A DNA stretch of 52,007 nucleotides from the NCBI GenBank assembly GCA_000739515.1, contig DF820460.1:364125-416131 (forward strand), written 5' to 3'. This document shows positions 17,421-25,430 of the stretch, piece by piece. The DNA is from Candidatus Moduliflexus flocculans (GTDB taxonomy: Bacteria; Moduliflexota; Moduliflexia; Moduliflexales; Moduliflexaceae). Both the position numbers and the translations under genes were made by a program. How positions within the stretch are numbered: position 1 is the first letter of the stretch; each line of letters starts with the position of its first letter. Below the pieces are notes generated by a model. The model saw nothing but the letters and a program-made list of their open reading frames with translations, was not told the origin of the DNA and did not search any database.

Positions 17421-18098
17421 ATGAAAAAATTTGAGGTACTGATTGTCGGGCGGGGAAAGTTGGCAAACGAATTGATTGAGGAACTGAGGGGAGAAGCGAT
17501 TGCTCGGACACTTCGCTGGGAGGAACGAGCCACATCGGTCTCAGAGGCGCGGATTGTGGTTCATGCCGGGTCAGGGCGCGAATTGCCAGACGTTATCGCC
17601 TATTGCGCCATGACGCATTCCATGCTCTTTGAGCTTTCGACAGCAGGCTCCGCGATTCCAGAGACGGTGGATTTTCCGGTGATCATCTGCCCGAATGTAA
17701 ACTTGCAGATGCTCCGTTTTATGGCGATGATCCGGAACGCATCCCGGTATTTTAAAGGTCAGGCGATTGCCATCACAGAATCCCATCAATCCTCCAAGAA
17801 AACGAAACCCGGAACAGCGATCTACCTCGCCAATCAACTCGGCGTGCTGGAATCAGAAATTCGCTCCGAGCGAAACCCCGAACGACAGCGACAGCTATTC
17901 GGCGTCCCTGATGAATATCTCGCCCGGCACGCATGCCATAAAATCACGATTAAAAGCCCCGACACTGAGATTACCCTTGAAACCAAAGTTTTGGGGAAGA
18001 CAGCTTATGCGGTGAGCCTGGCTGAAATCATTGCAATGGTAGCTCAAATAAACCTGAAGGCCGGGTGTCATGATATTGTTGATCTCGTAACGAGGTAG
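17421..18098 (+). CDS. Dihydrodipicolinate reductase-like protein (short DapB homologue)
   Basis: This 225-residue protein begins with a Rossmann-like strand and glycine motif (VLIVGRGKLANEL). It ends with the DapB catalytic-domain signature in the form ESHQSSKKTKPGTAIYLA. The histidine and lysine corresponding to E. coli H159 and K163 appear to be kept (H and K four residues apart), but the second histidine is Gln and the usual PSGT is PGT. It is shorter than typical DapB (about 250-270), mainly before the catalytic domain. It may be true DapB of a divergent lineage or a related amino-acid/imine reductase. It is monocistronic, divergent from gltB, with no lysine-pathway neighbours. Confidence 0.7.
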   Translation: MKKFEVLIVGRGKLANELIEELRGEAIARTLRWEERATSVSEARIVVHAGSGRELPDVIAYCAMTHSMLFELSTAGSAIPETVDFPVIICPNVNLQMLRFMAMIRNASRYFKGQAIAITESHQSSKKTKPGTAIYLANQLGVLESEIRSERNPERQRQLFGVPDEYLARHACHKITIKSPDTEITLETKVLGKTAYAVSLAEIIAMVAQINLKAGCHDIVDLVTR

Positions 18099-18150
18099 CT
18101 CGTTATATTTCTCAATCCGATTTTATAAAAATTTGAAATTGTTTAGCAGT

Positions 18151-18230
18151 CATTACGAAACACACGAAAATATAGGGAAAATTCTCATTCATCGGATACA
18201 TGTCTTGATTTTTCGTGTTTTTCGTGGTAA
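18151..18230. repeat. Family G palindromic element, copy 2
   Basis: ATTACGAAACACACGAAAAT at the left is mirrored by TTTTTCGTGTTTTTCGTGGT at the right. Spacing and arm design match copy 1 at 7753-7857, including the shared TGTCTTG near the centre. It lies just downstream of the dapB-like gene. Confidence 0.7.
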
Positions 18231-18257
18231 ATAGTTACAAAAATTTGAAATATTTTC

Positions 18258-18298
18258 TTGACAGATTATAGTAGAGATTTTTTAATGCAACCGGTTGC
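18258..18298 (+). promoter_or_regulatory. Promoter with overlapping LacI-type operator 1
   Basis: TTGACA at 18258-18263 and TTTAAT at 18281-18286 have an ideal 17-base spacing. GCAACCGGTTGC (18287-18298), a perfect palindrome with a central CG as preferred by LacI-family repressors, begins right after the -10 box and covers the likely start site. Repression by steric block is the natural reading. Confidence 0.65.
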
Positions 18299-18418
18299 TA
18301 AAAACAACGCAAGGGCAAAAAAGCAAATCGCATTCATCACGACCCTATCCCGAATAGCCGGGATGTTGACGAACATATCGCAAAACGAAAACTGTTGTTT
18401 ATTTTTTTGATTTCACAA

Positions 18419-18432
18419 TGCAACCGATTGCA
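18419..18432. promoter_or_regulatory. LacI-type operator 2
   Basis: TGCAACCGATTGCA differs from operator 1 by one base at the centre. Its centre is 133 bases downstream of operator 1. It is in the long leader of the transcript from 18290 and could support DNA looping between sites. Confidence 0.6.
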
Positions 18433-18477
18433 TTTATAAACTGGCAATAAATTGTCAGCTATTTTTTATTATTTGAA

Positions 18478-18491
18478 TGCAACCGGTTGCG
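18478..18491. promoter_or_regulatory. LacI-type operator 3
   Basis: TGCAACCGGTTGCG lies 59 bases from operator 2 and only about 23 bases before the start codon at 18514. Three matching sites within 206 bases make a chance origin very unlikely. No LacI-family regulator gene is in the window, so the repressor is encoded elsewhere. Confidence 0.65.
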
Positions 18492-18513
18492 ATTATATGA
18501 AGGAGAACAGATT

Positions 18514-18756
18514 ATGTTAACAGTAGCCCCGATTACCATGATGATTCATGCCGAAGAACAAGCCAAACACCAGGAACAGAATATTCGTGCATGGGCGGAA
18601 GATGCACAACAGATGATCCCGTCTGAGCGGCCAACATCGCGTTGGCTGGCTGTCATCAAAAGTTTTGCGGCAAATCAGATGCAGAACGCGCTGTGGCGTC
18701 AGCAGCCGACGTTAACGGCCTGCTGCGTTGAAGGGCATTCTTGCGCTCATATCTAA
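18514..18756 (+). CDS. Unknown 80-residue protein under LacI-type control
   Basis: ATG 18514 is preceded by AAGGAGAACAG, a strong ribosome binding site, and by three LacI-type operators, so this short frame is probably expressed. The protein (MLTVAPITMMIHAEE...) has no membrane segment or signal peptide. Its N-terminal half is acidic and Gln-rich, a basic amphipathic stretch lies around residues 45-62, and the end has three cysteines and two histidines (CC..GHSCAHI). I do not recognise it. It could be a small regulator or a leader for the downstream glycosidase genes; a family B palindrome lies after it. It does not look like a fragment of a glycoside hydrolase. Confidence 0.55.
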   Translation: MLTVAPITMMIHAEEQAKHQEQNIRAWAEDAQQMIPSERPTSRWLAVIKSFAANQMQNALWRQQPTLTACCVEGHSCAHI

Positions 18757-18800
18757 GCGTAATGACATGAGACGTCATTATGGTAAATACGGTCATCTCG

Positions 18801-18829
18801 GTAGAGACGCCCCGGCGGGGCGTCTCTAC
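18801..18829. repeat. Family B core palindrome, copy 2
   Basis: GTAGAGACGCCCC and its complement form an exact 29-base palindrome identical to copy 1. The left flank keeps GGTCATCTC, but the terminal CCAATTG motifs are not recognisable, so this copy has degraded ends. It lies between the 80-residue gene and the first glycosidase. Confidence 0.8.
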
Positions 18830-19044
18830 AAATTATGATAACGCCCTTTTCTCAGAAGCGTTCTATTGTTTTTTCAAGAAGAGCGCATTATTCGCTTGCG
18901 TGGATCAGAAGTGCGTTATACGCTGGCTTCAGGCATAGAGCCAGAACATCCTTGCTCACAAAACATCCTTATTGTTACTTACCACAAATACGCTATTCAA
19001 ATGCGTCGAAACTCTAATTTCGACATCCACCACAGGAGATATGT

Positions 19045-21285
19045 ATGAACGACATGAAAAATGCAGGGACAGTTGCAACCATTCCGTCAGACGCCGAAGT
19101 CACCGCACGAGTCGAAGCGCTGTTAGGGCGGATGAGCCTCGAAGAAAAAGTCGGGCAGTTGGCGCAGATCAGCGGCGCAGATTTTATGCCGGGGCCCAAA
19201 GCCGAAGAAATCATCCGCAAACGCGGCGCAGGCTCGGTGCTTTGGCTGAATGACACGAAGAAGTTTAACGAACTGCAAAAGATCGCGGTGGAAGAAAGCC
19301 CGTCCGGGATTCCGCTGCTGTTCGCCTTAGACGTGATTCACGGCTACCGGACGATTTTTCCCGTGCCATTGGCGATGGCATCGTCGTGGGATCCGGCAGT
19401 GGCGGAGCAGGCGCAGACAATTGCCGCCAAAGAAGCTCGCGCCGCCGGATTGCACTGGACATTCGGCCCGATGCTCGATATTGCGCGTGACGCTCGCTGG
19501 GGGCGCATTGTCGAAGGCGCGGGCGAAGACCCGTATTTGGGGGCTGCAATGGCTGCCGCGCAGGTGCGCGGATTTCAGGGGAATGATCTGGCAGACCCGG
19601 AGCGGGTCGTGGCCTGCGCCAAGCATTTTGCCGGATACGGCGCGGCGGACGGCGGACGCGATTATGACCCGGTGTTCCTCTCCGAAGCTCAACTGCGCAA
19701 CGTCTATTTTCCGCCCTTTCAGGCGGCGGTGAACGCGGGCGTCGCTACGTTCATGAGCGCCTACATGGATTTGAACAACGTCCCGGCGAGCGGCAACCGC
19801 TGGCTGCTGAGGGATGTGTTGCGCGGTGAATTCGGGTTTGCGGGCTTTGTGGTCAGCGACGCCATCGCGGTGGGAAATCTCGTCGTTCAAGGACACGCTC
19901 GCGACGGGCGGGATGCCGCGCTGCGCTCGTTGAAGGCTGGCTTGAACATGGATATGGCCTCAAGTGTCTATTTGGAGAACTTAGCCGATTTGGTGAACGA
20001 AGGTTTGCTCTCGATGGCAGAGATTGACGAGATGGTGCGGCCAATCCTGAGTCTCAAGGTGCGCATGGGGCTGTTTGAGCATCCGTATGTGGACGAAACG
20101 CTGTTGGAAAAAGTGGTCGCTCTGCCGGAACATCGGCAGGCGGCGCGCGTGGCGGCGCAGCGCTCGATGGTGTTGCTGCGCAATGAAGGCGGATTGCTGC
20201 CGCTTCCGAAAACGCTGAAAAACGTCGCGGTGATCGGCCCGTTAGCGGACTCGATGGAAGCGACCGAAGGATCGTGGATGGTATTTGGGCATAAACCCGC
20301 TGCCGTGACTGTTCTGCAAGGCATTCGCGCCAAATTGCCGGAAGCCAGCGTCACCTACGCGCCAGGCCCGGAGATTCGCAAGGATATTCCATCCTTCTTT
20401 GATGAGGTCATCTTCTCCGAGGCGCAGAAACCAATCCAGACGCCGGAGGCCGCCGAAGCAGCGTTCCAAACAGCGGTAGAAACGGCGCGGGGCGCGGATG
20501 TCGTCATTATGGTGTTAGGCGAAAACGCGAACATGGCGGGGGAATTTGCGTCACGCGGTTCGCTCGATCTGCCGGGGCGGCAGGAAGAACTGCTCAAAGC
20601 CGTCGTAGCGCTTGGCAAGCCGGTCGTATTAGTGCTGTTAAACGGACGCCCGTTGAGCATCAACTGGGCGGCGGAGCATGTGCCGGCGATTCTTGAAGCG
20701 TGGGAGCCTGGAACGGAAGGCGGAAACGCAGTGGCGGACATCCTCTTTGGCGAGGTGAATCCGGGCGGCAAACTTCCAGTCTGTTTCCCGCGCAGCGGCA
20801 GCCATGCGCCGCTGTACTACGCCCGGACGCTGACTCACCAGCCCGAAGACCATCCGCAGTACCGCTCGCGCTACTGGGACAGCCCGACCACGCCATTGTA
20901 TCCTTTTGGTTTTGGCCTCAGTTATACCACCTTCTCGATCACAAACCTCAACGTTTCGGCGTCGCAGGTAAAAATCGGGGAATCGGTGACCGTGACCGCT
21001 GATGTGACGAATACTGGCAAGGTTGCCGGAGATGAGGTCGTTCAGCTTTACATTCATCAGAAATGGGGCAGCGATTCGCGCCCGATGCGTGAATTGAAAG
21101 GTTTCAAGCGCGTCCCCCTCAATCCTGGCGAGACGAAAACCGTCACGTTTAATCTTGGTGCAGACGAGTTGCGCTATTGGAGCACGAACGCCGGACGGTG
21201 GCTTCAAGATGCGGCGGCCTTCGATATCTGGGTTGGCGCCGACTCCTTGGCGACGCTCCACGCTGATTTGGAAGTCGTGAATTAA
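19045..21285 (+). CDS. Glycoside hydrolase family 3, BglX-like beta-glucosidase (paralogue 1)
   Basis: This 746-residue enzyme should release sugars from the non-reducing end of beta-linked oligosaccharides or glycosides. Domains: barrel (about 20-345), alpha/beta sandwich (about 370-610), FnIII-like C-terminal domain (about 650-740, starting at PFGFGLSYTTF). The nucleophile is D272 in FVVSDAIAV; a likely acid/base is E500 in AGEFASRGSLDLPG. KHFAGYGAADGGRDYD and DVIHGYRTIFP match the BglX type. There is no signal peptide, whereas E. coli BglX is periplasmic, so this enzyme is probably cytoplasmic. AGGAG precedes ATG 19045. It is first of three GH3 genes in the same orientation, probably induced through the upstream LacI sites. 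Confidence 0.93.
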   Translation: MNDMKNAGTVATIPSDAEVTARVEALLGRMSLEEKVGQLAQISGADFMPGPKAEEIIRKRGAGSVLWLNDTKKFNELQKIAVEESPSGIPLLFALDVIHGYRTIFPVPLAMASSWDPAVAEQAQTIAAKEARAAGLHWTFGPMLDIARDARWGRIVEGAGEDPYLGAAMAAAQVRGFQGNDLADPERVVACAKHFAGYGAADGGRDYDPVFLSEAQLRNVYFPPFQAAVNAGVATFMSAYMDLNNVPASGNRWLLRDVLRGEFGFAGFVVSDAIAVGNLVVQGHARDGRDAALRSLKAGLNMDMASSVYLENLADLVNEGLLSMAEIDEMVRPILSLKVRMGLFEHPYVDETLLEKVVALPEHRQAARVAAQRSMVLLRNEGGLLPLPKTLKNVAVIGPLADSMEATEGSWMVFGHKPAAVTVLQGIRAKLPEASVTYAPGPEIRKDIPSFFDEVIFSEAQKPIQTPEAAEAAFQTAVETARGADVVIMVLGENANMAGEFASRGSLDLPGRQEELLKAVVALGKPVVLVLLNGRPLSINWAAEHVPAILEAWEPGTEGGNAVADILFGEVNPGGKLPVCFPRSGSHAPLYYARTLTHQPEDHPQYRSRYWDSPTTPLYPFGFGLSYTTFSITNLNVSASQVKIGESVTVTADVTNTGKVAGDEVVQLYIHQKWGSDSRPMRELKGFKRVPLNPGETKTVTFNLGADELRYWSTNAGRWLQDAAAFDIWVGADSLATLHADLEVVN

Positions 21286-21312
21286 ACGGTCATGTTAAAA
21301 ATAATTACGAAT

Positions 21313-21429
21313 AATATTATACCAGATTTGTGTTTAAATAGGTCATTTATCCCGTAGAGACGCCCCGGCGGGGCGTCTCTACCGTGATAAGGCAAATATG
21401 ATCGTATTGACCACAATTGGTATTATATA
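21313..21429. mobile_element. Family B MITE-like element, copy 3
   Basis: The core is at 21354-21382. The left end is ATTATACCAGATTTGTG; the right end CCACAATTGGTATTATATA is the complement of the TAATACCAATTG end of the IS630 element. The right end stops about ten bases before the MFS start codon, so the element supplies the sequence just upstream of its ribosome binding site. Confidence 0.8.
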
Positions 21430-21439
21430 AGGAAATCAC

Positions 21440-22663
21440 ATGAATCTCTGGACAAAAATAAAAAAGTATCCAAGAATTGGTCTTATTCTGCTGGCATTTA
21501 TCGCCTTCATCGCGTTGGGGCTGCCGGATGGCTTGCTCGGCGTTGGCTGGCCATCAATTCGAACGGGTTTTTCCATTCCGCTGGATGCCATCGGCATGTT
21601 GTTGACCGCGAGCGTCATTGGTTACATGACTTCAAGCTTCCTCAGCGGTTTTTTGCTTTCGCGGATCGGCGTGGGGAACGTGTTAGCGGGCAGTTGCTTG
21701 CTGACCGGGGTGACGCTGATTGGTTACACCGTCGTCCCTCAGTGGTGGATGATGGTTTTATTCGGCGTGTTCGCCGGATTCGGCGCTGGCGCGATTGATG
21801 CCGGTCTCAACACGTATATTGCGGCGCATTTTGGCGAAGGGATCATGCAGTGGCTGCACGCCTGTTGGGGGATTGGCATTACAATTGGCCCGATCATTAT
21901 GACGGTCGGATTGACACGCCTAAACACGTGGCGGTTCGGCTATCAGGTCGTGGGCGGTTTTCAGATTGCGCTGGCTATCTGCTTTGGCTTAACGTTAGCA
22001 ATGTGGAGTCAAAATAATGCGCCCTCGGAGGACAGCACGGCAGAGAAGCGACTGACCGATTACAAAACGCCGATGGGAGAAACGCTGCGGCAGCCGCGCG
22101 CCTGGTTGAGCGTGTTATTGTTTTTCCTGTATGTCGGAGGGGAAGGCGGGCTTGGCATCTGGACCTACTCGCTGCTGACTGAATCGCGTGGGGTGGATCA
22201 GACGCTGGCGGGCTTCTTTACCGGCAGTTATTGGCTGACCTTTACCATTGGCCGGATTGCGGCGGGAGTGGTGGCGAAACGGATCGGAATCAACAATCTG
22301 GTCTTAAGCGGATTGGCCGGGGCGCTCACAGGTTCGGCGCTGCTGATCTGGAATCCTTTCGTCATGGCGAACGTGATCGCGGTGGGGCTTATCGGTGTGT
22401 CAATCGCGCCGATCTTCCCGGCCATGATGTCTGGCACGAGCGCGAGAGTCGGCGATCACGATGCGGCCAACACCATCGGCATGCAAATGGCAGCGGCAGG
22501 GTTGGGAACGGCAGTCATCCCTACTCTGATGGGAGTGTTAGCGCGTCAGATTTCGCTGGAGACTATCCCGGTTTTTCTGCTGACGGTGTATGCTGGGTTA
22601 TTCAGTTGTTATCTTTTAGCGGTGAAACTTCCGAAAAAACTGGCGATGGCTGTCTCAGCATAA
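21440..22663 (+). CDS. MFS transporter, probable sugar carrier
   Basis: This 407-residue carrier has twelve hydrophobic segments and the usual central cytoplasmic loop (about 185-215, acidic and polar). The start LGLPDGLLGVGWPSIR and the repeated small-residue helices (GVFAGFGAGAIDAGLNTY near 112; RIAAGVVAKRIG near 275) place it near the FucP/BypC-like sugar-MFS subgroup. A mono- or disaccharide is the likely cargo given its position between two beta-glucosidase genes, but export of a hydrolysis product is also possible. AAGGAAA stands before ATG 21440. It is probably cotranscribed with the upstream GH3 gene unless the MITE between them interrupts transcription. Confidence 0.85.
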   Translation: MNLWTKIKKYPRIGLILLAFIAFIALGLPDGLLGVGWPSIRTGFSIPLDAIGMLLTASVIGYMTSSFLSGFLLSRIGVGNVLAGSCLLTGVTLIGYTVVPQWWMMVLFGVFAGFGAGAIDAGLNTYIAAHFGEGIMQWLHACWGIGITIGPIIMTVGLTRLNTWRFGYQVVGGFQIALAICFGLTLAMWSQNNAPSEDSTAEKRLTDYKTPMGETLRQPRAWLSVLLFFLYVGGEGGLGIWTYSLLTESRGVDQTLAGFFTGSYWLTFTIGRIAAGVVAKRIGINNLVLSGLAGALTGSALLIWNPFVMANVIAVGLIGVSIAPIFPAMMSGTSARVGDHDAANTIGMQMAAAGLGTAVIPTLMGVLARQISLETIPVFLLTVYAGLFSCYLLAVKLPKKLAMAVSA

Positions 22664-22698
22664 GGGGGAATCGCCCCCAAATTTTTGAGTTACGGAAA

Positions 22699-22731
22699 AG
22701 CCGTCAGACATCTTCAAGATGCCTGACGGCT
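22699..22731. repeat. Family E palindrome, copy 1 (33 bases)
   Basis: AGCCGTCAGACATCTTCAAG and the complementary right half form a near-perfect hairpin 36 bases after the MFS stop. A second copy is at 50686-50718. It has the same 33-base design as family A but different sequence. It could act as a transcript-end hairpin. Confidence 0.8.
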
Positions 22732-22779
22732 CGCGCCATAACATTCTGTGCCAATACACTTTTAAAAACAATTCAATCT

Positions 22780-22872
22780 AAGTAAAGTTCAAAAAATAAT
22801 TTCGACTCAGACCTCACAGGTCTCCAAGACCTGTGAGGTCTCTACCACGAACTTATTTTTTACATTTTACTA
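22780..22872. mobile_element. Family A element, copy 3, with terminal repeats
   Basis: The 33-base core (22809-22841) is enclosed by AGTAAAGTTCAAAAAATAAT at the left and, in complement, AGTAAAATGTAAAAAATAAG at the right, giving a 93-base inverted repeat. This copy defines the ends of family A as about AGTAAA. It ends about twelve bases before the next start codon. Confidence 0.75.
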
Positions 22873-22883
22873 AGGAAAAAATT

Positions 22884-25169
22884 ATGAAAGATATTCAATC
22901 CATCGTTGCTCAAATGACGCTCGAAGAAAAAGCCGCGCTCTGCATCGGCGCCAGTAAGTGGACAACCGTTGCGTTCGAACGCCTTGGCGTTCCAGAAATG
23001 ATTGTTGCGGATGGTCCGCATGGGGTGCGCCGCGTGGAGGATATTCATGCAGTTGCGGCGGAAAGCCTGCCAGCCACCTGTTTCCCTACCGCCTCCTGCC
23101 TCGCGTCCACCTGGAACGTGAATTTGATTCAGCAGATGGGTGAAGCCCTGGCCGAGGAATGCCTTGCCCTGAATGTGGATGTGCTGTTAGGCCCCGGCGT
23201 CAACATGAAACGTTCGCCATTAGGAGGCCGCAACTTTGAATATTATTCAGAAGACCCGTATTTAGCCGGAGAAATGGCGGTTGGCTTGATTAATGGCATC
23301 CAGTCTAAAGGCGTCGGCACGTCGCTCAAGCATTACGCCGCCAACAATCAGGAATTCCAGCGTTTCAGCATCAGCGCTGAAATAGACGAACGCACGCTGC
23401 GCGAAATCTACCTCACGGCCTTTGAAAAAGCGGTCAAACAGGCGCAGCCCTGGACGGTGATGTGTTCCTATAATAAAATCAACGGCACGTTCGGTTCGGA
23501 ACATTACCACTTGCTGACCGAAATTCTCAAAAACGAATGGGGCTTCGAAGGGTTGGTGGTTTCGGACTGGGGCGCAGTGCGTGATCGCGTCGCCGCGCTG
23601 AAAGGCGGTCTTGACCTTGAAATGCCGGGACCGCAGGCGCGTCGCGTCAACGAAGTTGTGGCAGCGGTGCGCTCCGGCGAATTAGATGAAGCCGCGCTCG
23701 ATGAAACCGTCCGCCGCATTTTGCGGATCGTCTTCAAAGCCAAAGAGACGCCGAAACAGGGAACGTTTAGCGCGGAGACGCATCACGAATTAGCGCGGCA
23801 GGTTGCCGCCGAAGGCATGGTGCTGCTCAAAAACAATGGCCTGCTGCCGCTCAAAGGCCAGCAGCGCATCGCCGTGATTGGAAGTTCAGCAAAACATGCC
23901 CATTTCCAGGGCGGCGGCAGTTCGCACATCCACCCGACGAAAGTCGCCGTGCCATTCCAGGAATTAAAATCCCACGCCGGAAATGCCGAACTGACCTACG
24001 CCCCCGGCTATCCCGCTGACAATTCCTTCCGTCAGGAGATGATTGACGAGGCTGTCGCCCTTGCCCGTTCTGCGGATGTCGCCCTGCTCTACATCGCCCT
24101 CCCCGCCTTCAAGGAGTCCGAAGGATATGATCGCCGCGATCTCGATTTGACCGACCAGCAAGTGGCGCTGATTCACGCTGTTGCTAACGTCCAGCCCAAA
24201 ACGGTCGTTGTGCTGAACAATGGCGCGCCGGTCGCGATGAGCGCCTGGATTGACGGCGTGGCCGCTGTGCTGGAAGGCTGGATGATGGGGCAGGCAGGCG
24301 GCGCGGCTATTGCTGATCTGCTGTTTGGCAAGGCCAATCCGTGCGGCAAGCTCGCCGAAACCTTCCCGCTGAAACTTTCCGACACGCCCGCCCATATTAA
24401 CTGGCCGGGCGACGCGGGCGTTGTGCGCTACGGCGAAGGTCTGTTTATCGGCTACCGCTACTACGACGCCAAACAGATGCCGGTACTGTTCCCCTTTGGC
24501 TACGGGTTAAGCTATACCACCTTCGCGTACAGCAACGCCAACGTGTCGGCGAAACGCTTCAAAGACACAGACGGCGTGACGGTCACGGTGGATGTCACCA
24601 ATACCGGCAGCGTCGCGGGCAAGGAGATTGTGCAGGTCTATGTCCACGATCAACAAGCCGGCCTTGTTCGCCCTGAAAAAGAGTTGAAAGGCTTCGCTAA
24701 AGTCGCCCTTCAGCCTGGCGAGACAAAGACTGTTTCCATTAAATTGGATTTCCGCGCATTTGCCTTTTATCATCCCGAATACAAGCAGTGGGTTACGGAA
24801 GATGGCGATTTCGATATTCTGATCGCGGCATCCGCAGCGGATATTCGCCAGACATTGACGGTCACGCTCGAATCAACCCTGAATCTCCCCTGCATCCTTG
24901 ACGAAGAATCCACCATTCGCGAGTGGATGGCTGACCCACGCGGCAAAGTCGCGCTTGGCCCGTTATACGCGAAAATGGAAGCCGAAGCCCGCAAATCGTT
25001 CGGCGGCGGCGACGAGCGCTATGGCAACGAAGGCGCGATTGGCATGGACCTCATGGAAATGATTAACGACATGCCGCTTGTCAGTGTGTTGATGTTCCAA
25101 CAAGACGCACTTCCCGCGCATCCAGAGGACATGGTGGCCGATCTTTTGAAACACGTTCATAATATGTAA
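22884..25169 (+). CDS. Glycoside hydrolase family 3, classical beta-glucosidase (paralogue 2)
   Basis: I start at ATG 22884 (MKDIQSIVAQMTLEEK), preceded by TAAGGAAAA; upstream in-frame codons lie inside the family A element. The enzyme has 761 residues: barrel with VADGPHGVR, GRNFEYYSEDPYLAGEMA and nucleophile D228 in GLVVSDWGAV; sandwich domain; FnIII domain beginning PFGYGLSYTTF near residue 540; and about 90 further residues rich in Met and acidic residues, not usual for the family. It belongs to a different GH3 branch from the first paralogue (SDW motif, KHYAANNQE). There is no signal peptide, so it is cytoplasmic. The stop codon TAA is the first three bases of a family B element. Confidence 0.93.
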   Translation: MKDIQSIVAQMTLEEKAALCIGASKWTTVAFERLGVPEMIVADGPHGVRRVEDIHAVAAESLPATCFPTASCLASTWNVNLIQQMGEALAEECLALNVDVLLGPGVNMKRSPLGGRNFEYYSEDPYLAGEMAVGLINGIQSKGVGTSLKHYAANNQEFQRFSISAEIDERTLREIYLTAFEKAVKQAQPWTVMCSYNKINGTFGSEHYHLLTEILKNEWGFEGLVVSDWGAVRDRVAALKGGLDLEMPGPQARRVNEVVAAVRSGELDEAALDETVRRILRIVFKAKETPKQGTFSAETHHELARQVAAEGMVLLKNNGLLPLKGQQRIAVIGSSAKHAHFQGGGSSHIHPTKVAVPFQELKSHAGNAELTYAPGYPADNSFRQEMIDEAVALARSADVALLYIALPAFKESEGYDRRDLDLTDQQVALIHAVANVQPKTVVVLNNGAPVAMSAWIDGVAAVLEGWMMGQAGGAAIADLLFGKANPCGKLAETFPLKLSDTPAHINWPGDAGVVRYGEGLFIGYRYYDAKQMPVLFPFGYGLSYTTFAYSNANVSAKRFKDTDGVTVTVDVTNTGSVAGKEIVQVYVHDQQAGLVRPEKELKGFAKVALQPGETKTVSIKLDFRAFAFYHPEYKQWVTEDGDFDILIAASAADIRQTLTVTLESTLNLPCILDEESTIREWMADPRGKVALGPLYAKMEAEARKSFGGGDERYGNEGAIGMDLMEMINDMPLVSVLMFQQDALPAHPEDMVADLLKHVHNM

Positions 25170-25271
25170 TGCCAATTGCCTAAAAAAGATCACATTATCT
25201 CGTAGAGACGTCCCGGCGGGGCGTCTCTACCGTGATGATCAGGATCGTATTTATCGCAACTGGTATAATTA
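25167..25271. mobile_element. Family B MITE-like element, copy 4, overlapping a stop codon
   Basis: It begins TAATGCCAATTG (25167-25178), where TAA is the stop codon of the preceding gene, and ends CAACTGGTATAATTA. The core palindrome at 25202-25230 has one base change. GATCAC and GATC motifs occur inside each end as in other copies. Confidence 0.8.
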
Positions 25272-25287
25272 TTTAGCCCGTAGGGCT

Positions 25288-25418
25288 TGAGGTGTTGTAG
25301 AAGGCGGCGGCATATAGCATTTCTACCGCGTAGCGGTTATGGGCACATTCCCTATCGCCTACGGCGAATCATTCCTTTCTCTGCCTGTTCTACAACACTG
25401 TATCGCCTACGGCGAACA
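25288..25418. repeat. Inverted repeat with GTGTTGTAGAA ends and ATCGCCTACGGCGAA units
   Basis: GGTGTTGTAGAAGGC (from 25290) pairs with the complement of TGTTCTACAACAC (25386-25398). ATCGCCTACGGCGAA, itself a palindrome at CGCC-TACG-GCG, occurs twice nearby (about 25353 and 25402). It lies directly before the third GH3 gene. It resembles the other intergenic elements but is not a member of their families. Confidence 0.6.
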
Positions 25419-25430
25419 CAAGGAAATTTT

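Noticed and set aside
25287..25430. N-terminal extension of the third GH3 gene by 48 codons
   Set aside because: It translates the ATCGCCTACGGCGAA repeat region into an Arg-rich tail; ATG 25431 has a ribosome binding site and normal family start.
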